From: JAGWBD01 sp965220615
GTDB taxonomy: Bacteria > Chloroflexota > Anaerolineae > Aggregatilineales > Phototrophicaceae
DNA: 64,000 bases
Reading direction: 5' to 3'
Assembly: GCA_965220615.1 (NCBI GenBank)
Contig: CBDCQL010000001.1
Coordinates: 623,256-687,255, forward strand
Both the position numbers and the translations under genes were made by a program. Below the pieces are notes generated by a model, which was given only the letters and a program-made list of their open reading frames with translations, made no database searches and was not told the origin of the DNA. Of this stretch, positions 34,942 to 43,867 are shown one piece after another (positions within the stretch are counted from its first letter, which is position 1; each line of letters begins with the position of its first letter).

Positions 34942-34970
34942 TTGACTTTTTCCGGTTTTTGTGATACTGT
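34942..34970 (+). promoter_or_regulatory. Candidate promoter for small ORF
   Basis: TTGACT (34942-34947) is followed at 15-17 bp by GATACT/TACTGT, with TGT before GATACT as an extended -10. It precedes the small ORF at 35063 by ~90 nt. Confidence 0.4.
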
Positions 34971-35062
34971 TTTGCGCAATGTGGTGGGGCCATGACCCCG
35001 CCCAATGCTTTTAAATGGCGAAAATCGTATAACGAATATTAAAGAGAAAGGCAGGTAATTCT

Positions 35063-35161
35063 ATGAATATGAAGACAGGTGAACACATTCTTGCGACAGT
35101 AGTTTCATCCAGTCTTGTCATGATAGTTGATATCTTGTTAAAGAAGTTTGTCGTGATCTGA
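35063..35161 (+). CDS. Tiny membrane peptide (32 aa)
   Basis: ATG 35063 with AAGGCAGG upstream codes 32 residues. A short polar start (MNMKTGEHI) is followed by a hydrophobic helix and a KK-containing end (ILLKKFVVI). It lies in a less GC-rich 443-bp gap between the methyltransferase and the GH32 array. It could be a toxin-like or regulatory micropeptide; there is no homology evidence. Confidence 0.35.
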   Translation: MNMKTGEHILATVVSSSLVMIVDILLKKFVVI

Positions 35162-35196
35162 TCTTTTTGCATGGAGACAATTCAAGTTCCTTGATT

Positions 35197-35222
35197 GGCG
35201 GAGAGGTCATGGACTCTCCGCC
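35197..35222 (+). terminator. GGCGGAGAG hairpin
   Basis: A perfect 9-bp stem (GGCGGAGAG / CTCTCCGCC) with an 8-nt loop and then ATTTTC. It ends the small-ORF transcript or acts as a leader structure before the GH32 array. Confidence 0.6.
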
Positions 35223-35321
35223 ATTTTCATGCCTGAACCATTCGCGCGACAAGCCGCCGCCGGATTGGGTAAACTCCCGTGCTGTTTCCCTTGTTCATGA
35301 CTCAAGAGAGGAATTACTCCG

Positions 35322-36926
35322 ATGGCCGGACCGCGGCAGTTCCCGGATACGCTGGAAGCGCAACTAAAGGCCCTTGAGAGCGACGAGGAAGTGCAGGGCT
35401 ACATCGCCGGGCGCGAGGCGCTGGCGGACGACCCGGCGCGCCCGCTTTATCATTTCTCGCCACCGCTGCACTTCATGAACGACCCCAACGGCCTCTGCGA
35501 GTGGCAGGGGCGTTACCATCTCTTCTTCCAGTACCTGCCCGGCGGCGAACAACTGACCCCGGAGCGCAAGAAGGGCGTTTGCTGGGGCCACGCGGTCAGC
35601 GACGACCTCGTCAACTGGCGCGACATGCCCATCGCGCTCTACCCGGACGTGGAACGCGACTGCTTCAGCGGGCAGACCCTGGTCGAGGACGACCGCGTGA
35701 TCGCCATTTACCACGGCACGCGCGCCGGCAACGGCATCGCCACGGCCTCCGACCCGCTCCTGATCAACTGGCTGAAGCACCCCGAGAACCCGGTCATCCC
35801 CGGCGACCCCGGTGGGTTGGGCGGCGGCGGCGGCGAGGAGGTGGTCGCCGAAAACGGCAAATACCGCGTCTTCGATCCCTGCATCTGGAAAGAAGAGGAC
35901 GGCTACTATTCCCTTTCCGGCACCTTCATGGACGGCGATTTCGGCAAGACGCGCGGCGTCGATGCCCTCGGCGTGGACCACCTGTTTTACTCGAAGGACC
36001 TCGGCAACTGGACCTACCTCGGGCCACTGGTGACGGATGACCAGCTGGCCGAGCCGGGCGAGGACATGGCGGTGCCCAACTTCTGGCCGATCAGCGACGA
36101 CAAACACATGCTGCTGCTCTTCAGCCACAAGCGCGCCGGCCGCTACTACATTGGCAGCTACGACAACGAAACGCACCGCTTCACGCCCGAGACGCACGGG
36201 CGCATGAACTATGGCCCCTGGACGGTCGGCAGCCTCCACGCTCCCTCGGCCACCATCGACGCCTCGGGTCGCTACCTCGGCATCTTCAACATCAAGGAAG
36301 GGCGCGACTTCCGTGGCTGGAACGACATCATGTCGCTGCCGCGGCACTACTGGCTGGCGGCGGACGACACGCTGCGCATGGCGCCGGTGCCCGAACTGGA
36401 GGGCCAGCGCTTTGACGGGGTGCAGGTCGCGGCGCAGGAAATCGCGGCCAACAGCGAGCAGCTGCTGGAGAACGTCAGCGGCCAGGCGATCGAGATTGAG
36501 GCGGTCATCGAGCCAGGCGAGGCGCGCGAGGTCGGGTTGACGGTGCTGCGCTCGCCGGACGGCGCGGAGCAGACGCGCATCTCCTTCTTCACGTCGTTGC
36601 AGGGCCGCCGCGCCAACCCTGGCTGGCTGCAGATCGATACCTCGCAGTCCACGCTGGCGAGCGACGTGCACGGCCGTCCGCCGGAGCAGGGGCCGCTGGA
36701 CATCGACGCCGATGAAGCCCTGCACCTGCGGGTCTTCGTCGACCGCAGCATCATCGAGGTCTTCGCCAACGACGTACAGTGCCTGACCCTGCGCGTCTAC
36801 CCCTCGCGGGCGGACAGCAACGGTGTAAGTCTTTTCGCGCGCGGCGGGGCGGCGCAGTTGCGTTCGCTCGGCGCCTGGCAGATGCGCAGCGTCTGGCCGG
36901 AACTGAAACAATTCGAGGGCCGCTGA
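35322..36926 (+). CDS. Atypical GH32-like enzyme, tandem paralog A
   Basis: A 534-residue cytoplasmic clan GH-J protein, first of four tandem copies. The nucleophile motif MNDPNG is intact (D54). The middle motif is FDPCIW (D185), with Phe where GH32 has the Arg of RDP. The acid/base EC motif is absent: the matching stretch is EDMAVPNFWPI (E247, then Ala-Val before the Pro). The C-terminal beta-sandwich carries FVDRSIIEVFAND, the usual GH32 C-domain strand. AGAGGA precedes ATG 35322. There is no signal peptide, so it acts on imported sugars. It may be a fructosidase-related subgroup with a shifted acid/base. Confidence 0.85.
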   Translation: MAGPRQFPDTLEAQLKALESDEEVQGYIAGREALADDPARPLYHFSPPLHFMNDPNGLCEWQGRYHLFFQYLPGGEQLTPERKKGVCWGHAVSDDLVNWRDMPIALYPDVERDCFSGQTLVEDDRVIAIYHGTRAGNGIATASDPLLINWLKHPENPVIPGDPGGLGGGGGEEVVAENGKYRVFDPCIWKEEDGYYSLSGTFMDGDFGKTRGVDALGVDHLFYSKDLGNWTYLGPLVTDDQLAEPGEDMAVPNFWPISDDKHMLLLFSHKRAGRYYIGSYDNETHRFTPETHGRMNYGPWTVGSLHAPSATIDASGRYLGIFNIKEGRDFRGWNDIMSLPRHYWLAADDTLRMAPVPELEGQRFDGVQVAAQEIAANSEQLLENVSGQAIEIEAVIEPGEAREVGLTVLRSPDGAEQTRISFFTSLQGRRANPGWLQIDTSQSTLASDVHGRPPEQGPLDIDADEALHLRVFVDRSIIEVFANDVQCLTLRVYPSRADSNGVSLFARGGAAQLRSLGAWQMRSVWPELKQFEGR

Positions 36927-36957
36927 GCGCGGCGGTCCTGAAGACAGGAGACAGGTT

Positions 36958-38559
36958 ATGACAGCTGGTGCACAGTATCCCCTGGCCCTGGAAGACCAGC
37001 TCAGGGCCCTGGAGAGCGACGAGGAAGTGCTGGGCTATACCGCCGCGCGCGAGGCGCTGGCGGCCGACCCGGCGCGCCCGCTCTACCACCTCTCACCGCC
37101 CTGCAACCTGATGAACGACCCCAATGGCCTCTGTCAGTGGCAGGGGCGCTACCATCTCTTCTACCAGTTCGTGCCGCATGGCAGCGTCGAACCCGGAGAG
37201 CGCGGACCCGTTTGCTGGGGCCACGCGGTCAGCGACGACCTCGTCAACTGGCGCGACCTGCCGATCGCGCTGCATCCGGCCGTCGAGCGCGACTGCTACA
37301 GCGGCCAGACCCTGGTCGAGGACGATCGCGTGATCGCCATGTATCACGGCACCTACGCCGGCAACGGCATCGCCACGGCCGGCGACCCGCTGCTGCTCAA
37401 CTGGCAGATGCACCCCGACAACCCGGTCATCCCCGGCGAACTGCGGGAACGTCCTGGCGGGGGTCGCGTCGACGTGGTGGGCGGAAACGGCCAGTACCGC
37501 GTCTTCGATCCCTGCATCTGGGCGGAAGAGGACGGTTACTATTGCGTCTCGGGCACCTTCATGGACGGTGACTTCGGCGGCACGCGCGCCCTCGACGCCC
37601 TCGGGGTGGACCATCTGTTTCACTCGAAGGACCTGGGCAAGTGGACCTACCTCGGGCCGCTGGTGAGCGACGATCAGCTGGCCGAGATCGGCGAGGACAT
37701 GGCGGTGCCCAACTTCTGGCCGATCAGCGACGAGAAACACATGTTGCTGCTCTTCAGCCACAAGCGCGCCGGCCGCTATTACATCGGGACCTACGACAGG
37801 CAGACGCACCGCTTTCACCCCGAGACGCACGGGCGCATGAACTACGGCCCCATACGGATCGGCAGCCTGCACGCGCCCAGCGGCACCATCGACGACGCGG
37901 GCCGCTACCTCGGCATTTTCAACGTCAAGGAGGGGCGCGAGCGGCGCGGCTGGAACGACATCATGTCGCTGCCGCGGCACTACTGGCTGGCGGCGGACGA
38001 CACGCTGCGCATGGCGCCGGTGCCGGAGCTGGAGGGCCAGCGCTTTGACGGGGTGCAGGTCGCGGCGCAGGAGATCGCGGCCAACAGCGAGGTGATACTG
38101 GAGCAGGTCCGCGGCCAGGCGATCGAGATCGAGGCGGTCATCGAGCCGGGCGAGGCGCGCGAGGTCGGGCTGACTGTGCTGCGCTCGCCGGACGGGGCGG
38201 AGCAGACGCGCATTTCCTTCTTCACGCCGCTGCACGACCGTCGCGCCAACCCTGGCTGGTTGCAGATCGATACCTCGCAGTCCTCTCTGGCCGACGACGT
38301 GCACGGCCGCCCGCCGGAGCAGGGGCCGCTGGACATCGACGCCGATGAAGCCCTTCACCTGCGTATATTCATCGACCGCAGCATCATCGAGGTCTTCGCC
38401 AACGACAAGCAGTGCCTGACCCTGCGCGTCTACCCCTCACGCGCGGACAGCGCGGGGGTGAGTCTCTTCGCGCGCGGCGGCGCGGCGCAGTTGCGTTCGC
38501 TCAGCGCCTGGCAGATGCGCAGTGTCTGGCCGGAACTGAAACAATTCGAGGGCCGCTGA
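36958..38559 (+). CDS. Atypical GH32-like enzyme, tandem paralog B
   Basis: A 533-residue paralog of the 35322 gene, 31 nt after it. It has MNDPNGLCQW, FDPCIW and EDMAVPNFWPI as in copy A. The C-terminal ~60 residues, ending QMRSVWPELKQFEGR, are almost identical at DNA level. Differences cluster in the loop after residue ~60 (VPHGSVEPGERGPV) and at ~160, next to the active-site funnel, where substrate length or branching would be read. It is cytoplasmic. Confidence 0.85.
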   Translation: MTAGAQYPLALEDQLRALESDEEVLGYTAAREALAADPARPLYHLSPPCNLMNDPNGLCQWQGRYHLFYQFVPHGSVEPGERGPVCWGHAVSDDLVNWRDLPIALHPAVERDCYSGQTLVEDDRVIAMYHGTYAGNGIATAGDPLLLNWQMHPDNPVIPGELRERPGGGRVDVVGGNGQYRVFDPCIWAEEDGYYCVSGTFMDGDFGGTRALDALGVDHLFHSKDLGKWTYLGPLVSDDQLAEIGEDMAVPNFWPISDEKHMLLLFSHKRAGRYYIGTYDRQTHRFHPETHGRMNYGPIRIGSLHAPSGTIDDAGRYLGIFNVKEGRERRGWNDIMSLPRHYWLAADDTLRMAPVPELEGQRFDGVQVAAQEIAANSEVILEQVRGQAIEIEAVIEPGEAREVGLTVLRSPDGAEQTRISFFTPLHDRRANPGWLQIDTSQSSLADDVHGRPPEQGPLDIDADEALHLRIFIDRSIIEVFANDKQCLTLRVYPSRADSAGVSLFARGGAAQLRSLSAWQMRSVWPELKQFEGR

Positions 38560-38588
38560 GCGCGGCGATACACAGGGAGAACCGGACC

Positions 38589-40181
38589 ATGGGCGGAGCG
38601 CGACAGTTCCCGGACACGCTGGAGGCGCAACTGAAGGCCCTGGAGCGGGATGAGGAGGTGTCGGGCTATACCGCCGCGCGCGAGGCGCTGGCGGATGATC
38701 CGGCGCGCCCGCTCTACCACTTCTCGCCGCCAGGCGAGTGGATGAACGACCCCAACGGTATCTGCCAGTGGGGGGGACGCTACCATCTCTTCTACCAGTA
38801 TAATCCACTCAGGCTGGAGCCGATTGGCTCCCCGCGGCAACACCGCGGCATCAGTTGGGGTCATACGGTCAGCGACGACCTGGTCAACTGGCGCGACCTG
38901 CCGATCGCGCTGCGTCCGGTGGGGAACGAACTGGGCTGCTACAGCGGCCAGACCCTGGTCGATGGGGACCGGGTGATCGCCACCTATCACGCCCCATTCG
39001 CAGGCAACGTGATCACGGTCTCCAGCGACCCGCTGCTGCTCAACTGGGAACACCCGCCGTACAACCCGGCCATCCCCGGCGAGACCGACCCCGACGACGT
39101 CGGCGTCTGCCACGGCCCCGACGGGGACTATCTCCTCTTCGATCCCTGCATCTGGAAAGAGGAAGATGGCTACTATTCGCTTTCCGGCACCTACACGCGA
39201 GGCTCCCGCAGCGTCGACTGCCTCGGCGTCGTTCACATCTTTCACTCGCCGGACCTGGTCGAGTGGAAATGGCTGGGGCCGATGGTGAGCGATGACCAGC
39301 TGGCCGAGCCGGGCGAGGACATGGCGGTGCCCAACTTCTGGCCGATCAGCGACGACAAGCACATGTTGCTGCTCTTCAGCCACAAGCGCGCCGGCCGCTA
39401 CTACATCGGCAGCTACGATGACGAGACGCACCGCTTCACGCCGGAGACGCACGGCCGCATGAACTACGGCCCCTGGACGGTCGGCAGCCTGCACGCGCCC
39501 TCGGCCACGGTCGACGCCTCGGGTCGCTACCTCGGCATCTTCAACGTCAAGGAAGGGCGTGATCCTCGCGGCTGGTACGACATCATGTCGCTGCCGCGGC
39601 ACTACTGGCTGGCGGAGGACGACACGCTGCGCATGGCGCCGGTGCCCGAACTGGAGGGCCAGCGTTTTGACGGGGTGCAGGTCGCGGCGCAGGAAATCGC
39701 GGCCAACAGCGAGCAGTTGCTGGAGAACGTCAGCGGCCAGGCGATCGAGATCGAGGCGGTCATCGAGCCGGGCGCGGCGCGCGAGGTCGGGTTGACCGTG
39801 TTGCGCTCGCCGGACGGGGCGGAGCAGACGCGCATTTCCTTCTTCACGGCGCTGCACGACCGTCGCGCCAACCCGGGCTGGCTGCAGATCGATACTTCGC
39901 AGTCCACGCTGGCGGGCGACGTGCATGGACGTCCGCCGGAGCAGGGGCCGCTGGACATCGACGCCGATGAAGCCCTGCATCTGCGCATCTTCATCGACCG
40001 CAGCATCATCGAGGTCTTCGCCAACGACGTGCAGTGTCTGACCCTGCGCGTCTACCCCTCGCGGGCGGACAGCGCGGGGGTGAGTCTTTTCGCGCGCGGC
40101 GGCGCGGCGCAGTTGCGTTCGCTACGCGCCTGGCAGATGCGCAGCGTGTGGCCGGAACTGAAACAATTCGAGGGCCGCTGA
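38589..40181 (+). CDS. Atypical GH32-like enzyme, tandem paralog C
   Basis: A 530-residue paralog starting at ATG 38589 (MGGARQFPDTLEAQLKALER), in line with the other copies; the upstream open frame is a shadow of copy B. It has MNDPNGICQW, FDPCIW and EDMAVPNFWPI. The region TDPDDVGVCHGPDGDYLLF is shared with copy D, so copies C and D form a subgroup distinct from A and B. AGGGAGAACC precedes the start. Confidence 0.85.
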   Translation: MGGARQFPDTLEAQLKALERDEEVSGYTAAREALADDPARPLYHFSPPGEWMNDPNGICQWGGRYHLFYQYNPLRLEPIGSPRQHRGISWGHTVSDDLVNWRDLPIALRPVGNELGCYSGQTLVDGDRVIATYHAPFAGNVITVSSDPLLLNWEHPPYNPAIPGETDPDDVGVCHGPDGDYLLFDPCIWKEEDGYYSLSGTYTRGSRSVDCLGVVHIFHSPDLVEWKWLGPMVSDDQLAEPGEDMAVPNFWPISDDKHMLLLFSHKRAGRYYIGSYDDETHRFTPETHGRMNYGPWTVGSLHAPSATVDASGRYLGIFNVKEGRDPRGWYDIMSLPRHYWLAEDDTLRMAPVPELEGQRFDGVQVAAQEIAANSEQLLENVSGQAIEIEAVIEPGAAREVGLTVLRSPDGAEQTRISFFTALHDRRANPGWLQIDTSQSTLAGDVHGRPPEQGPLDIDADEALHLRIFIDRSIIEVFANDVQCLTLRVYPSRADSAGVSLFARGGAAQLRSLRAWQMRSVWPELKQFEGR

Positions 40182-40210
40182 GCGCTGCGATACACAGGGA
40201 GGACCGGACC

Positions 40211-41815
40211 ATGGCTGAAGCGCGACTGTTCCCGGATACGCTGGAGGCGCAACTTGAGGCCCTGAAACGGGACGAAGAAGTGCTGGGCTATACCGCCGCG
40301 CGCGAGGCGCTGGTGGATGATCCGGCGCGCCCGCTCTATCATCTGTCGCCGCCCGGCAAGTTCATGAACGATCCCAATGGCCTCTGTCAGTGGCAGGGAC
40401 GCTACCATCTTTTTTACCAGTTTCACCCGGCGGGCCTGGAGCCAGGCGGCTTCAAGTCGCCGAGCGTCGGCGTCAGCTGGGGCCACGCGGTCAGCGACGA
40501 CCTCGTCAACTGGCGCGACCTGCCGATCGCGCTGCATCCGGCGGGTGACGAACGCTCCTGTTTCAGCGGCCAGACCCTGGTCGAGGACGAGCGCGTGATC
40601 GCCATGTACCACGGACTCTTCGCCGGCAACGCCCTCGCCACGGCCAGCGACCCGCTGCTGCTCAACTGGGAACGCCACCCGAACAACCCGGTCATCCCCG
40701 GCGAGACCGACCCCGACGACGTCGGCACCTGCGTCGCTCCCGGCGGCGAGTATCTCATCTTCGATCCCTGCATCTGGAAAGAGGAGGACGGTTACTATTC
40801 GCTCTCCGGCGCCTACATGCAGGGCACGCAGGGCGGCACGCGCAGCGTCGATTGCCGCGGCGTCGACCACATCTTCCATTCGAAGGACCTCTCAGAGTGG
40901 GAGTGGCTGGGGCCGATGGTGGCCGACGAGGTGCTGGCCGAGCCGGGCGAGGACATGGCCGTGCCCAACTTCTGGCCGATCGGCAACGGGCGTCACCTGC
41001 TGCTGGTCTACAGCCACAAACACGCCGGCCGCTACTACATCGGCCACTATGACCGGGAGACGCATCGCTTCCACCCCGAGACGCACGGGCGCATGAATTA
41101 CGGCCCCTGGGCCATGGGCAGCCTGCACGCGCCCAGTGCCACCATCGACGCCTCGGGCCGCTACCTCGGCATCTTCAACGTCAAGGAAGGGCGCGAGCAC
41201 CGCGGTTGGAACGACGTGATGACCCTGCCGCGGCACTACTGGCTGGCGGAGGACAACACGCTGCGCATGGCGCCGGTGCCCGAGCTTGAGTCGCTGCGCC
41301 ACGACGAAGAGTCGCGCGGCCCGCTGGAGATTCCGGCCAATGACGAGTTGCTGCTGGAGGGCATGGGCGGCCAGGCGATCGAGATCGAGGCCGTCATCGA
41401 CCCCGGCAACGCGCTGGAGTTCGGCCTGAACGTGCTGCGCTCGCCGGACGGCGCGGAGCAGACGCGCGTCTCCTGGTACCCCTGGCAGTTCGGCCGTCGC
41501 GCCAACCCCGGCTGGCTGCAGATCGACCCGACGCGCAGTTCGCTGGCGGCCGACGTGCATCCGCGTCCGGCAGAGACCGGCCCGCTGACCCTTGTCGACG
41601 GCGAGGCCCTGCACTTGCGTATCTTCATCGACCGCAGCATCATCGAGGTCTTCGCCAACGAGCGGCAGTGCCTGACGCTGCGCGTTTATCCGGAGCGGGC
41701 GGACAGCCGTGGCATTTCTCTCTTCGCGCGCGGCCGGCCCGTGCAACTGCGCTCGCTGAAAGTCTGGCAGATGCGCAGCGTCTGGCCGGAACTGAAGGGC
41801 CGCGAAGGGCAGTAG
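40211..41815 (+). CDS. Atypical GH32-like enzyme, tandem paralog D
   Basis: A 534-residue, most divergent copy. It starts at ATG 40211 (MAEARLFPDTLEAQLEALKR). MNDPNGLCQW, FDPCIW and EDMAVPNFWPI are kept, but the C-terminal sandwich differs (LEFGLNVLRSPDGAEQTRVS; WPELKGREGQ). It precedes the sulfatase by 33 nt and is probably in the same transcript. Confidence 0.85.
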   Translation: MAEARLFPDTLEAQLEALKRDEEVLGYTAAREALVDDPARPLYHLSPPGKFMNDPNGLCQWQGRYHLFYQFHPAGLEPGGFKSPSVGVSWGHAVSDDLVNWRDLPIALHPAGDERSCFSGQTLVEDERVIAMYHGLFAGNALATASDPLLLNWERHPNNPVIPGETDPDDVGTCVAPGGEYLIFDPCIWKEEDGYYSLSGAYMQGTQGGTRSVDCRGVDHIFHSKDLSEWEWLGPMVADEVLAEPGEDMAVPNFWPIGNGRHLLLVYSHKHAGRYYIGHYDRETHRFHPETHGRMNYGPWAMGSLHAPSATIDASGRYLGIFNVKEGREHRGWNDVMTLPRHYWLAEDNTLRMAPVPELESLRHDEESRGPLEIPANDELLLEGMGGQAIEIEAVIDPGNALEFGLNVLRSPDGAEQTRVSWYPWQFGRRANPGWLQIDPTRSSLAADVHPRPAETGPLTLVDGEALHLRIFIDRSIIEVFANERQCLTLRVYPERADSRGISLFARGRPVQLRSLKVWQMRSVWPELKGREGQ

Positions 41816-41848
41816 GGCTTTATTCGAAAGCAGCAGGAGAGGCGGGGC

Positions 41849-43249
41849 ATGTCACAGGGACCCAACATTCTGTTCATCCTGGCGGACCAGGTGCGCGCCA
41901 GTTCGCTGCCGACCTGGGGCGAAACGCAGATCGAGACGCCGCATCTGCAGCGCCTGGCCGGCGAAAGCGTGATTCTGGACAACATGATCGCCACCGCGCC
42001 GGTCTGCACGCCCTACCGCGCCATGCTGACCACCGGCCGGCACCCGCAGACGACCGGCCACATCATGAACTTCGTCAACACGCGCCACGACGAAATCGGC
42101 CTCGGCGACGTCTTCGCGCGCAACGGCTGGCGCACGTCCTGGGTCGGCAAGTGGCATTTGCACCGCGGCTCCTTCCCCGAAATCGATGGCGGCGACTACG
42201 TGCCCGAGGGTCGCGACCGCCTGGGATTCGAGCACTGGCGCGGCTACAACTTTCACACCGACTACTTCGGCGGCAAGGTCAACACCGAAGACTGGCACAA
42301 CGAAAGCTGGGAGGGCTACGAGACCGACGCCCTCGCGCGTTACGCCATCGAGTTCATGGATGGCGTCGCCGACGACGAGCGTTTCTGCCTCTTCGTCTCG
42401 CCGCACCAGGCGCACTACACGCCCTACCGCTACGCGCCCGAGCAGTACTACCAGCGCCTGCCGGAGGAACTGACCCTGCCGGCCAATACGCCGCCGGAGA
42501 TGGTGGAGGGCTTGCAACAGTCCCTGCGCGACTACCTCGCCATGATCCTGACGCTCGACGACATGGTGGGCGACTTGCTGGCCTACCTCGAGCGCAGCGG
42601 CCGCGCGCAGGACACGCTGGTCATCTTCACCGCCGACCACGGCACACAGATGGGCTCCCAGGGCGGCCACGCCTGGGAGAAGAAGCAGCCCTGGGAGGAG
42701 TCTATACGCGTGCCCTGGATGATGCGCTGGCCGGGCGTCTTCGAGGGCGGCATCAGGCGCGACCCGCTGACCGCGCCGGTGGACATCTTCCCGACCCTCT
42801 GCGGCCTCTGCAACCTGCCGCTGCCGCGCACGGTCGAGGGCTACAACCTGGCCGACGCCTGGCGCGGTTTGCCCGGCGCCTTCGAGCAGGAGGCCTTGCT
42901 GACGATGAACTTCAGCGCCTCGCACGACTGGCTGCTGGACGGCCACGACTGGCGCGGCGTGCGCACGAAGACGCATTCCTTCGCGCGGCGTCTGGCCGGC
43001 GACGACGAACTCTACGACCTGGCGGCGGACCCGCTGCAAATGAACAACCTGGCGGGTTCGGCGGATGCGGCCGGCGTTCAGGAGGAACTCGAAACGCAGC
43101 TGGACGCCTTTCTGGCGCTGCGCAACGATTCCTTCCGGCCCTGCCGCGAGTATTCGGACTGGTTCGACAACCAGCGCCGCGTGGTGCGCAACATGTTCGG
43201 TCCCCTGGGCGACCCGGAGGACGAGCCGGACTGGTCGCTGCTGTGGTGA
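41849..43249 (+). CDS. Sulfatase (type I, formylglycine-dependent)
   Basis: A 466-residue alkaline-phosphatase-fold sulfatase. The C-T-P-Y-R motif (C53-R57) is the CxPxR signal for conversion of Cys to formylglycine, and GRHPQTTGH follows. Metal ligands include D13 (LADQ, where most sulfatases have DD) and the FTADHGTQMG segment. No signal peptide is seen, so it would act in the cytoplasm. It needs a formylglycine-generating enzyme not in this window. It follows four GH32-like genes, suggesting desulfation of the same imported oligosaccharide. Confidence 0.88.
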   Translation: MSQGPNILFILADQVRASSLPTWGETQIETPHLQRLAGESVILDNMIATAPVCTPYRAMLTTGRHPQTTGHIMNFVNTRHDEIGLGDVFARNGWRTSWVGKWHLHRGSFPEIDGGDYVPEGRDRLGFEHWRGYNFHTDYFGGKVNTEDWHNESWEGYETDALARYAIEFMDGVADDERFCLFVSPHQAHYTPYRYAPEQYYQRLPEELTLPANTPPEMVEGLQQSLRDYLAMILTLDDMVGDLLAYLERSGRAQDTLVIFTADHGTQMGSQGGHAWEKKQPWEESIRVPWMMRWPGVFEGGIRRDPLTAPVDIFPTLCGLCNLPLPRTVEGYNLADAWRGLPGAFEQEALLTMNFSASHDWLLDGHDWRGVRTKTHSFARRLAGDDELYDLAADPLQMNNLAGSADAAGVQEELETQLDAFLALRNDSFRPCREYSDWFDNQRRVVRNMFGPLGDPEDEPDWSLLW

Positions 43250-43368
43250 ACGTGACTTAAGTCGCTCCGTTTTCCGGCCTGCGAAGAGTCTGTTTCACCG
43301 GGAACTGGAACGATAATTTGCAGGCCCGCACCCTGAGGGAGAGGAGGCGAATTGGCCGCCGGTCAGGG

Positions 43369-43866
43369 TCAGTCCTGAATTGCTGAATACACAACTTTGC
43401 CGTTTTTGCGTGCCCAACTCTCCGGGAAGCCTACGCGGGAAATTTCGTTGCGACTTCTGTCCAGTTTTCGAATGGCTTCGCGTTCCACGAGATGCGGGTC
43501 CAGTTCGTAGATCGCCTTAACCATTGTCTGATCTTCTGCAAAAAATATGACCAGATATATTTTGCTGTTCCTTCTTATTCGTGCAAGTGATTGTTCACGC
43601 TTTTCTCCTGGGCTTTTGAACATCCTGTCAAATTGACCCGAGCCACCTTCCTTACAGGTCAAATACTCAAATGTAATGTGAGGATTCTGAGGATCGCGAG
43701 CATCAGGGTCACGCTTTGAGGAAATCAGTTCGTGCCCAAGAATCTCGGCAATTATCATTTCCTTGACAAGACCGGGTTGGAGAAGGTTGGGTATACTTGC
43801 CGCTTTGGCCAGCTTCGATGCTTCACGTACCAAAGCGATAATGCGCGCATAGGGCCGAACTGACAA
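43369..43866 (-). CDS. Putative type II restriction endonuclease
   Basis: A 165-residue protein starting at TTG one base after the stop of the methyltransferase at 43868. A PD-(D/E)xK-like core may be DARDPQNPHITFEYLTCKEG, with a Glu and Lys on successive strands. No close named family is recognised; the restriction role rests mainly on the pairing. The base composition is lower in GC than neighbours, which suggests horizontal gain. Confidence 0.6.
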   Translation of the reverse strand: MSVRPYARIIALVREASKLAKAASIPNLLQPGLVKEMIIAEILGHELISSKRDPDARDPQNPHITFEYLTCKEGGSGQFDRMFKSPGEKREQSLARIRRNSKIYLVIFFAEDQTMVKAIYELDPHLVEREAIRKLDRSRNEISRVGFPESWARKNGKVVYSAIQD

Positions 43867-43867
43867 A

